Shown piece by piece: positions 1 through 6,418 of a stretch of DNA of 21,155 nucleotides (its first letter is position 1; every line of letters begins with the position of its first letter). The stretch is from positions 1-21,155 of the forward strand of contig JBFLVQ010000081.1 in the NCBI GenBank assembly GCA_040758525.1, given 5' to 3'. Below the pieces are notes generated by a model. The model was not told where the DNA came from. It made no database searches and was given only the letters and a program-made list of their open reading frames with translations. The DNA is from JBFLVQ01 sp040758525 (GTDB taxonomy: Bacteria > Acidobacteriota > Blastocatellia > Chloracidobacteriales > JADJPF01). A program made the translations under genes and the position numbers.

Positions 1-127
1 CATTGGCCAGGCTGTTGAAGGGCGAACCTTGGGATATAAATGTTCATATGTTGCCCAGTTCCTTAGTACTTCAGACAGTTGTTAGCAGCTAAGGAATCCG
101 CGTTCTTCAGGACGCGGAGGATGTCAA
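1..127 (+). mobile_element. Right end of an IS200/IS605-type element (body left of window)
   Basis: The segment has the layout of an IS605-family right end. Two consecutive stems are visible: TTCCTTAG (59-66) pairs with CTAAGGAA (89-96), and CCGCGTTC (98-105) pairs with GGACGCGG (110-117) around a TTCA loop with one G-T wobble. They are followed by GGAGGATGTCAA (116-127), a typical terminal sequence of tnpB-type elements. The element boundary is placed at 127/128. In TnpB systems this end also forms the 3' scaffold of the omega (right-end) RNA, with host sequence from 128 as guide. No tnpB reading frame can be recognised in bases 1-60, so the transposase gene must lie mostly or wholly outside the window. 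Confidence 0.72.
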
Positions 128-646
128 TAGATCTTTAACTGAGGTATCGGCGATCGCAATAGAGAAACCCTCATCGGCGACAGCATTAAAGGTTTTACGG
201 GCTGCTACCAGGTCTTCATAGTTAACTGTTGAGATTGTCACCTGACAATCCATATCAATAAGGAAACGGAGTATATCGTCAAGACCTACATCCTTAATGT
301 CGATAGTGATTGCAAAGTCCGGATCGCTGGGAGTAATTGTAATAGGCTGATTGACCTGCTGGCTTAACTCATTACCTAGTGTCTGCATATCAGCATGCTC
401 AACCTTAAGTGTGATCTTCGTGTCTAACGCCAGCAAGGTAGCCAGCTTATTCGCACTGGTAAAGTCGAAGTATCTCTCCTTAGGCCTAGCAACAATTGCT
501 ACGGCGGACTCTTTTTCATCCTGTGCATCTTTTACTGCCAATGCAACCGCAGCCGTTGAATAGATAGCTAAGAGCGTTAAGACAAGGACTGCAAAGAGTT
601 TTACCAAACGTATACGGTGTGGGTAGATATTCTCCCTAAAATCCAT
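107..646 (-). CDS. Membrane-anchored secretin/STN-domain protein, 3' end cut by an IS element
   Basis: This 179-residue protein is not a named family. It has a hydrophobic N-terminal anchor or signal (about residues 15-38) and then, around 88-140, a secretin/TonB short N-terminal (STN)-like domain: LGNELSQQVNQPITI followed by ITIDIKDVGLDDILRFLI. A second copy of the pattern seems to begin near 160 (FSIAIADTSVKDLL) but is interrupted. The last six residues (TSSAS and neighbours) and the stop codon come from the IS605-type right end, so the original protein was almost certainly longer. The start is supported by GGAGG (654-658 on the reverse strand) eight bases upstream. It is divergent from the ECF sigma gene, 128 bp apart. 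The downstream kinase carries a related domain, which suggests a shared role in envelope sensing or secretin interaction (inference). Confidence 0.7.
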   Translation of the reverse strand: MDFRENIYPHRIRLVKLFAVLVLTLLAIYSTAAVALAVKDAQDEKESAVAIVARPKERYFDFTSANKLATLLALDTKITLKVEHADMQTLGNELSQQVNQPITITPSDPDFAITIDIKDVGLDDILRFLIDMDCQVTISTVNYEDLVAARKTFNAVADEGFSIAIADTSVKDLLTSSAS

Positions 647-739
647 AGCACAACCTCCAATAATTGATTAAACTGTTGTTGGGAAAGTGGGAGTGATACA
701 GCGCTGTTGCTCAAATCCCCTCAACTAATAAAGCGGTTT

Positions 740-767
740 TTTAGATTAAAATTGGCTCACATATATT
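740..767 (+). promoter_or_regulatory. Possible sigma-70-type promoter giving a leaderless sigma-factor mRNA
   Basis: TTTAGA (740-745) and TATATT (762-767) are 16 bp apart. The -10 element ends seven bases before the ATG at 775, so the transcript would start at or next to the start codon. No Shine-Dalgarno sequence precedes that ATG, which fits leaderless translation. The -35 match is only 4 of 6. Confidence 0.35.
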
Positions 768-774
768 TTCAAAC

Positions 775-1341
775 ATGGCAAATACGAAAGAAGTGACTAG
801 ACTGCTTATGGAATGGGGCGATGGCAATCAAATGGCGCTCGACCAGTTAATGCCACTGGTCTATCACGAGTTACACCGTCTAGCCAGCAATCGCTTGCGT
901 AAGGAACGTAGTGATCACACATTGCAAGCTACTGCATTAGTACATGAAGCGTTTCTGCGACTTGTCGATTGGCAGAATACTACCTGGCAGAATCGCGCGC
1001 ATTTCTTTGCCGTGGCAGCACAACTGATGCGCAATATTCTTGTCGATCATGCGCGTAATCACCAGGCAGCCAAACGCGGCGGTGGTCAACCCCGGCTTGC
1101 CCTTGATGATGCCATTAATGTATCAGATAAGGCTGATGTCGATCTGATTGCTCTTGATGATGCCTTAATCAGTTTGGCAACAATTGACACACAACAGAGC
1201 CGTATTGTCGAGTTACGTTATTTTGGCGGATTGACGATCGAAGAGACTGCTGAAGTACTGCATATCTCAGCATCAACAGTAAAGCGTGAATGGAATATTG
1301 CCAAAGCCTGGTTACTGCGTGAACTGAGCCATAGGAGTTAA
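775..1341 (+). CDS. ECF-family RNA polymerase sigma factor (SAK/TIGR02999-like)
   Basis: This 188-residue protein has the two-domain ECF architecture. Region sigma-2 spans about residues 20-95 (ALDQLMPLVYHELHRLA, TALVHEAFLRLVD, RAHFFAVAAQLMRNILVDHA). Region sigma-4 spans about 128-185 (IVELRYFGGLTIEETAEVL, then STVKREWNIAKAWLLREL). The wording matches the SAK-type ECF subgroup, which typically sits beside Ser/Thr kinases rather than a classical anti-sigma factor. The chosen start gives the usual N-terminus of the family (EVTRLLMEWGDGN) although no ribosome-binding site is visible. The kinase starts two bases after its stop, with AGGAG at 1333-1337 for the next gene, so the pair is surely co-transcribed. 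The kinase probably controls this factor, which is family knowledge and not shown by the sequence. Confidence 0.93.
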   Translation: MANTKEVTRLLMEWGDGNQMALDQLMPLVYHELHRLASNRLRKERSDHTLQATALVHEAFLRLVDWQNTTWQNRAHFFAVAAQLMRNILVDHARNHQAAKRGGGQPRLALDDAINVSDKADVDLIALDDALISLATIDTQQSRIVELRYFGGLTIEETAEVLHISASTVKREWNIAKAWLLRELSHRS

Positions 1342-1343
1342 TT

Positions 1344-2981
1344 ATGACACCAGAACGCTGGCAGCGAGTTAAGCAACTGTTACAAACCGCACTGGAAGAG
1401 CAACCCGAACGGCGTGCCGCTCTCCTTACACAGGTCTGCGCTGATGATATTGAACTGCGTATTGAAGTCGAATCTTTAATCGCACATTACCAGCAGGCTG
1501 ATCAATTTCTAGAAACACCGGCTCTTTCCGCTGCTGCCCAACTATTAGCTCAACAGAAAGAGGCAGTGCGTATTCCTCACAGCAATCTCCTCACTGTTGG
1601 TGATCTGCTACAAAATCGCTATCTGATTGTGCGTCGTATAGGACAAGGTGGTATGGGTGCTGTCTATGAAGCGCGTGATCAGCGCCTAGGTGTTACTGTT
1701 GCGCTAAAACAGACCATTCTAAGCGGCGAACATCTGCGTAAAGCCTTTGAGCGCGAGGCTCGCCTACTCGCCAAATTGCGCCATCCTTCATTACCTGTAG
1801 TAAGCGATCATTTTCTTGAAGGTGAAGATCAATTCCTTGTTATGCAGTTTATTCCTGGTGTTGATCTGGCTGAACTGCTTACGCGTAATGGCCACCCCTT
1901 CCCAATTGCAGAAGTATTACGCTGGGGCGACCAACTACTTGATGCGCTTGAATACTTGCACTCACAACAGCCGTCCGTTATCCATCGTGATATTAAACCC
2001 AACAATTTGAAACTTGCGCAAGATGGTAATATCATTCTACTCGACTTTGGACTAGCCAAAGGTAAACCGGATCTATCGCAGGCTAGCGCCAGTAATGATG
2101 CCAGCCTACTAGGCTTTACACCCCATTACTCACCATTAGAACAGATCGATGGCACCGGTACTGATCCACGTAGCGATCTATATGCTTGGGCAGCTACCCT
2201 CTACCATCTAATGACAGGTATAAAACCTCCTGATGCTACACGCCGTGCGCTAGCCTTGATTAACGCAGAGACCGATCCGCTCAAACCTGCACATCTGCTT
2301 AATCCTGCAGTTCCTCTCACCATCTCTACCCTATTGCAAGGTGCAATGGCACAACAGGCCGATCGCCGTCCATCCAGTGCCGCACTACTACGAGAAGCCT
2401 TATCTGTAGCCGCCAACCCAGCAGACGATTTAATTAGCATACCTCACGAAATTAATAGTGCCCTGCCAACCACCGTTGCTAAATCAGCCGATGATGTCCC
2501 TACTGCAATTATGGGAACTGTGACAACTTCACCTATCACCAGAATACTATATCGGCTACGCTGGCAGCCGGCTCTGGTTGTTATTATTCTGTTAATGGCA
2601 TTGACTTGGGCCACCCCCAAATTTACTCCATTAATCTCAAAATATTTCTTAGCCAGTCCTGATACCGTATTTATGACAGTGCCTAAGCAGTTTGGTGATC
2701 CAGGTTTCCAAGGCGATCCGATCAGCCTTGATATTAGCGATGTCGAACTTAATGATTTGATAAGATTCATCTCTGATAATTATGGTGTTAATTTTGTTCT
2801 TAATGAATCGATCGTGAAGACTAAAGTAAGAATGAAAGCTATTGATGTGCCTTGGGGACCGGCTTTGGAAGCAGTGCTATGGGCTAATAATCTTGCCTAC
2901 AAACGGCAAGGACAGATAGTCTATATTTTTCCTGCTGACCGACTACAGACAGAAAAGTCTAACGGACAATTGAAACCTTGA
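1344..2981 (+). CDS. Transmembrane Ser/Thr protein kinase with C-terminal secretin-like domain
   Basis: Residues 1-80 form the helical N-terminal region often found in acidobacterial ECF-linked kinases. The kinase domain follows (about 93-355): glycine loop GQGGMGAVYEA (100-110), K122, catalytic HRDIKPNN with D216, and DFG D234, all intact, so it should be active. A single membrane segment lies at about 408-424. After it, about 455-530 resembles the N-terminal domain of PilQ/secretins: ISLDISDVELNDLIRFI, then NFVLNESI, VRMKAIDVPWGPALEAVLWAN and GQIVYIFP. This would lie outside the cytoplasm, whereas PASTA, TPR or WD repeats are more usual sensors. The gene is 2 bp from the sigma gene and 16 bp from the aminotransferase. 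The likely role is to sense an envelope partner and phosphorylate cytoplasmic targets such as the sigma factor or an FHA protein (inference). Confidence 0.92.
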   Translation: MTPERWQRVKQLLQTALEEQPERRAALLTQVCADDIELRIEVESLIAHYQQADQFLETPALSAAAQLLAQQKEAVRIPHSNLLTVGDLLQNRYLIVRRIGQGGMGAVYEARDQRLGVTVALKQTILSGEHLRKAFEREARLLAKLRHPSLPVVSDHFLEGEDQFLVMQFIPGVDLAELLTRNGHPFPIAEVLRWGDQLLDALEYLHSQQPSVIHRDIKPNNLKLAQDGNIILLDFGLAKGKPDLSQASASNDASLLGFTPHYSPLEQIDGTGTDPRSDLYAWAATLYHLMTGIKPPDATRRALALINAETDPLKPAHLLNPAVPLTISTLLQGAMAQQADRRPSSAALLREALSVAANPADDLISIPHEINSALPTTVAKSADDVPTAIMGTVTTSPITRILYRLRWQPALVVIILLMALTWATPKFTPLISKYFLASPDTVFMTVPKQFGDPGFQGDPISLDISDVELNDLIRFISDNYGVNFVLNESIVKTKVRMKAIDVPWGPALEAVLWANNLAYKRQGQIVYIFPADRLQTEKSNGQLKP

Positions 2982-2997
2982 GCAGAGAGTAGGTCAA

Positions 2998-4395
2998 GTG
3001 GTGAAAGAGATTGATAGTGTGATCAAGAAAGTTAGCGAAATCCCTGGCCCACGTTCGCGTGCGCTACTAGCGCGACGACAACAGGCTGTCCCACGTGGTC
3101 CTTACAATACTGCGCCTATTTTTATACAGCGTGCGCAAGGCGCGCTGCTAGAAGATGTCGATGGCAACACCTATATTGACTTTGCTGGTGGACTGGGATG
3201 TCTCAATGTTGGCAGCACAGCTACAGAAGTGGCACTAGCAATCAAAACACAAGCAGATGATTTTTTGCATACCTGTTTCCATGTCTCAATGCATGAACCC
3301 TACATCGCTCTTGCCGAGCGTCTTAATGCGCTTACCCCAGGTAATTTCGCTAAGAAGACCTTCTTTGTTAATAGTGGTGCTGAAGCAGTTGAGAATGCTA
3401 TCAAGATCGCACGCAATTACACAGGAAGGCGCGCGGTAGTAGCATTTGAGGATGGTTTTCATGGCCGTACGCTGCTAGCAATGTCACTGACTAGTAAGGT
3501 TATCCCCTACAAACTAGGCTTTGGTCCATTTGCCCCTGAGGTCTATCGTTTACCCTATGCCTACTGCTACCGTTGTCCACAAGCAGACTGCCATTGTATT
3601 CCTTTTTCTCAAGAACAGCCTGAGGATAGTAGTACTGCTCTACCCTGTGTAACCAGTGTAGAGCAGTTTTTCCTACGTCATGTTGCGGCTAGTGAAGTGG
3701 CAGCAATAATTGTCGAGCCAGTGCTTGGTGAAGGTGGCTTTGTTGTACCACCACAAGGATTCTTAAAAGGGTTGGCAGCAATCTGTCGCAAACATAACAT
3801 ACTGCTGATTGCCGATGAAGTGCAGACCGGATTGGCACGCACCGGTGCGATGTTTGCGAGCACACGCTATGGAATCGAACCAGATATTCTTATTACTGCT
3901 AAATCGCTCGCTAGTGGTTTACCACTCGCTTCTATAACCGGACGTGCAGAGATAATGGATCACACTATCGTAGGTGGGTTGGGAGGCACTTTTGGAGGCA
4001 ATCCCTTAGCCTGTCGTGCCGCGCTTGCAGTCATTGAGTTAATTGAGCGAGACAATCTCTGTGCGCGTGCGCTTGAGATTGGCGCTCATATAATGACGCG
4101 CTTTCGTGCTATGCAAGAGAAGATCGAATTGATTGGAGATGTACGTGGACTAGGGGCAATGTGTGCAATGGAACTGGTTACTGATCGTATTGGCAAACAA
4201 CCTGCCAAGGCCGAGACGGAGCAGTTTACTCGTCAAGCTTATGAAAACGGCTTGATCACAATTACCGCTGGCACTTTCGGTAATTGCCTACGTATGCTTG
4301 CGCCCCTTGTTATTACCGACAGACAACTCGATCTTGGCTTAGATATTATGGAAAGAATTCTGCAGTCATTGGATCAAAATCGGCAGGTATCCTAG
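2998..4395 (+). CDS. gabT: Class III PLP aminotransferase, 4-aminobutyrate aminotransferase-like
   Basis: The 465-residue protein is a fold-type I, class III aminotransferase. Visible landmarks are the entry DVDGNTYIDFAGGLG (53-67), the PLP phosphate-binding SGAEAVENAIKIAR, FHGRTLLAMSLT, the cofactor-binding aspartate in LLIADEVQTG (D273) and the Schiff-base lysine in TAKSLASGLPL (K302). The closest family is GABA transaminase, which moves the amino group of 4-aminobutyrate to 2-oxoglutarate to give succinate semialdehyde and glutamate. A Cys-rich stretch CYRCPQADCHC (190-200) matches the insertion common in GABA-transaminase-type members. Other omega-amino acids could be substrates, so the exact specificity is uncertain. 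The start is GTG at 2998 or the adjacent GTG at 3001, after GAGAGTAGG. It trails the kinase by 16 bp and converges on gdhA. Confidence 0.85.
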   Translation: MVKEIDSVIKKVSEIPGPRSRALLARRQQAVPRGPYNTAPIFIQRAQGALLEDVDGNTYIDFAGGLGCLNVGSTATEVALAIKTQADDFLHTCFHVSMHEPYIALAERLNALTPGNFAKKTFFVNSGAEAVENAIKIARNYTGRRAVVAFEDGFHGRTLLAMSLTSKVIPYKLGFGPFAPEVYRLPYAYCYRCPQADCHCIPFSQEQPEDSSTALPCVTSVEQFFLRHVAASEVAAIIVEPVLGEGGFVVPPQGFLKGLAAICRKHNILLIADEVQTGLARTGAMFASTRYGIEPDILITAKSLASGLPLASITGRAEIMDHTIVGGLGGTFGGNPLACRAALAVIELIERDNLCARALEIGAHIMTRFRAMQEKIELIGDVRGLGAMCAMELVTDRIGKQPAKAETEQFTRQAYENGLITITAGTFGNCLRMLAPLVITDRQLDLGLDIMERILQSLDQNRQVS

Positions 4396-4411
4396 CAGGA
4401 TATTACGCACT

Positions 4412-4444
4412 GGCCAGCGGAGTCGATAAGCGCCACCGCTGGCC
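4412..4444. terminator. Inverted repeat between convergent gabT and gdhA
   Basis: GGCCAGCGG (4412-4420) is perfectly complementary to CCGCTGGCC (4436-4444) across a 15-base loop, in the 75-bp gap between two convergent genes. This position fits a bidirectional terminator. No U-tract follows on either strand, so termination may depend on Rho or simply on structure. Confidence 0.5.
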
Positions 4445-4470
4445 GAGGTAAGGGTAAAAGATCTTACTTC

Positions 4471-5721
4471 TTATGGGAATATGCCACGTACGCGGGTGGC
4501 GTCAGCTACACGACTGATGGCAACAGCATAGGCAGCTAGGCGCATATGCACCTTGTGCTGTTGTGCTGTCTCGTAGACATTATAAAATGCCTTTACCATA
4601 GTCTTTTCGAGTGATTTAAGAACTTCATCCTCGCTCCAGAAGTAGCTATAGGAGTCCTGTACCCACTCATAGTAGGAGACGGAAACACCGCCAGCATTGG
4701 CGAGTATATCGGGAATACGGAAGATACCTTTATCATAGAGTATCGGATCAGCAGTCGGTGTAGTAGGACCATTGGCGCACTCGGCTAAGATCTTAGTCTT
4801 GATCTTGCTCGCGTTTGCTTCTGTGATCTGATTCTCTAATGCGGCTGGGATAAGAATATCGCAATCCAGTTCTAACAGTTCATCATTGGTAATATTGTCA
4901 GTAGCCGGGAAACCTTGTAACTTACCTGTCTCACCCTTGTGTTTAAGTGCATCAACCGGATGTATACCTTTAGCAGAATAGATACCGCCGTGCGAGTCGC
5001 TCACAGCTATAACACGTGCACCATCTTCGTGCAGTAAGCGTGCTACAATCGCGCCAGCATTGCCATAACCTTGCACTGCTACACGTGCACCATTAAGTGT
5101 TACATTGCGCACCTTGCAGGCTTCGCGAATTGTGTATTGACAGCCTCGCGCAGTCGCTTCATTACGACCTTGCGAGCCCCCTAGCTCGATCGGTTTGCCA
5201 GTTACCACTCCCAGTTCTGTGTGACCTTTGAACATACTTACAGTATCCATGATCCAGGCCATTACCTGAGAGTCAGTATAAACATCTGGCGCCGGTATAT
5301 CGCGGTCAGCGCCGATAATTGGGAAGATCTCGGTCGCGTAACGGCGCGTCATACGCTCGAGTTCGCCACGTGAAAGTGTATGTGGATCGACCACTACACC
5401 GCCCTTGCCACCGCCATAAGGGATATTAACAACCGCACACTTCCAGGTCATCCAAGCGGCTAACGCTTTCACCTCGTCGAGTGTTACCTGAGGATGATAA
5501 CGTATACCGCCTTTGGCTGGCCCGCGGGCAAGGTTGTGCTGTACACGATAACCTTCAAATACCTTGATGCTGCCGTCATCCATACGCACCGGTATCGAGA
5601 CGATTAACTGTCGCTTAGGATTTACCAATACCTGACGCATTCCTTCATCAAGTTTGATGAGATCCGCGGCTTCATTAAATTGCTGCTTGGATATCTCAAA
5701 CGGATTTAGATTCTCCGCCAT
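4471..5721 (-). CDS. gdhA: Glutamate dehydrogenase, NAD(P)-dependent
   Basis: The 416-residue protein has the usual length for the bacterial hexameric Glu/Leu/Phe/Val dehydrogenase family and catalyses reversible oxidative deamination of glutamate to 2-oxoglutarate and ammonia. Visible motifs are the substrate-binding region GPAKGGIRYHP (about 68-77), the catalytic lysine in IPYGGGKGGV (K106), the conserved aspartate in DIPAPDVYTD (D146) and the dinucleotide-binding GYGNAGAIVARLL (218-230). The ATG at 5721 is preferred because GGAGAAG lies just upstream and the protein then begins MAENLNPFE. A start 48 bp further upstream has an AGGAGG abutting its ATG, which is too close. NAD versus NADP preference cannot be decided by eye. 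It faces the GABA-transaminase-like gene, whose glutamate product it could recycle. Confidence 0.95.
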   Translation of the reverse strand: MAENLNPFEISKQQFNEAADLIKLDEGMRQVLVNPKRQLIVSIPVRMDDGSIKVFEGYRVQHNLARGPAKGGIRYHPQVTLDEVKALAAWMTWKCAVVNIPYGGGKGGVVVDPHTLSRGELERMTRRYATEIFPIIGADRDIPAPDVYTDSQVMAWIMDTVSMFKGHTELGVVTGKPIELGGSQGRNEATARGCQYTIREACKVRNVTLNGARVAVQGYGNAGAIVARLLHEDGARVIAVSDSHGGIYSAKGIHPVDALKHKGETGKLQGFPATDNITNDELLELDCDILIPAALENQITEANASKIKTKILAECANGPTTPTADPILYDKGIFRIPDILANAGGVSVSYYEWVQDSYSYFWSEDEVLKSLEKTMVKAFYNVYETAQQHKVHMRLAAYAVAISRVADATRVRGIFP

Positions 5722-5738
5722 GCATGCTTCTCCATTTC

Positions 5739-5788
5739 TCTCACCCTGACCTGCCGTAAGGAGACACATCCTCCTCTTGGTGGTGAGA
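5739..5788 (-). promoter_or_regulatory. gdhA: Two-tier inverted repeat in the gdhA leader
   Basis: TCTCACC (5739-5745) pairs with GGTGAGA (5782-5788). Nested inside, the reverse strand reads AGGAG-GATGTGT-CTCCT, a second perfect 5-bp stem. Together they form a two-tier hairpin between the small upstream gene and gdhA, about 10 bases before the gdhA ribosome-binding site. It could be an operator, a processing site or an attenuator. No known riboswitch class is recognised. Confidence 0.35.
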
Positions 5789-5801
5789 TCGCTTCAAATG
5801 G

Positions 5802-6155
5802 TTAACTACCTGTGACATCAAAGGCAAAGCCTTGAATGTCCTCTATACGCACATAAAGTTTCTTGAAGTGAGCTGTAGGTAGATGGTTGGAATAGTGTTC
5901 AACCTCACAATCATCTAGTTCAAGCACATCTGGATCGATACGCACACGAGAGCTATTTTCCAGCCGATCATCTTGAGGCACACTAAGACTATCAGTAATA
6001 TACCGAGAAACCCTCCCTCGCACTATACCAAAAGAACTATAGAGCACCAGGTTGCTGTAGGTACGTGAAACATCTGCGTCAAGAGATGTACGAATGGCAG
6101 TGAAGAGGGTGTCGCTCATGCGTACACGTATCGGCTTTTCTCGTTCAAATGGCAT
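5802..6155 (-). CDS. Small hypothetical protein (117 aa) upstream of gdhA
   Basis: I do not recognise this protein. It is soluble, with no signal peptide or membrane segment, and is largely beta-strand-like in pattern: RVRMSDTLFTAIRTSL, then SNLVLYSSFGIVRGRV, VLELDDCEVEHYSN and a final KKLYVRIEDIQGFAFDV. The end of the chain (basic strand, then VRIEDIQGFAF) is faintly like small beta-barrel proteins, but this is too weak to name a fold. The ATG at 6155 is preferred over the one at 6167: GGGGAG sits 4 bases before the former, while the latter has AAAGG directly abutting it. It shares direction with gdhA and is 80 bp upstream, so it may lie in the same transcript. Confidence 0.65.
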   Translation of the reverse strand: MPFEREKPIRVRMSDTLFTAIRTSLDADVSRTYSNLVLYSSFGIVRGRVSRYITDSLSVPQDDRLENSSRVRIDPDVLELDDCEVEHYSNHLPTAHFKKLYVRIEDIQGFAFDVTGS

Positions 6156-6202
6156 CTCGCTCCCCATCCTTTACCGTGGAATTGGCCTCATGGTGCCCCG
6201 AT

Positions 6203-6230
6203 AGTATACTTTTGAAAAATGGTTTGCAAC
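6203..6230 (-). promoter_or_regulatory. Candidate promoter for the small gene and gdhA
   Basis: On the reverse strand, GTTGCA (6225-6230) and TATACT (6203-6208) are 16 bp apart; the -10 matches consensus at 5 of 6 positions. The position, about 50 bp upstream of the small gene's start codon, fits a sigma-70 promoter for the leftward pair. Confidence 0.4.
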
Positions 6231-6321
6231 CTTTTGATGTGCGTCATATGACCTGAAAAGCTTTCTCAGCTTGAAACTTGCTAGCCAAGACCTTAATATT
6301 GCATAGATTCGCAACTATACA

Positions 6322-6378
6322 GCGAGGGTGTGTGGCACCCACCTGTTGACTGCCCCCCTCGCCGCCGGCACTTGCGGC
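6322..6378 (+). promoter_or_regulatory. GC-rich structured leader before the histidine kinase
   Basis: Within a 250-bp gap there are three overlapping stems: GCGAGGG (6322-6328) with CCCTCGC (6356-6362), GGGTG (6326-6330) with CACCC (6336-6340), and GCCGC (6361-6365) with GCGGC (6374-6378). The first shares bases with each of the other two, so the stems cannot all form together. The last ends about 30 bases before the ribosome-binding site GGGAG (6408-6412). It could be an attenuator or an upstream terminator. No known riboswitch is recognised. Confidence 0.4.
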
Positions 6379-6418
6379 TTGACATTAGAAATAGCGAAAA
6401 TCGACGCGGGAGATCTTA

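Noticed and set aside
1..88. Possible C-terminal coding tail of a tnpB gene left of the window
   Set aside because: Two frames are open for 27-29 codons but neither shows TnpB C-terminal motifs; no coding call can be supported.
6379..6384. Perfect TTGACA upstream of the histidine kinase
   Set aside because: No -10-like sequence lies 15-19 bases downstream; the region there is CGACGC.
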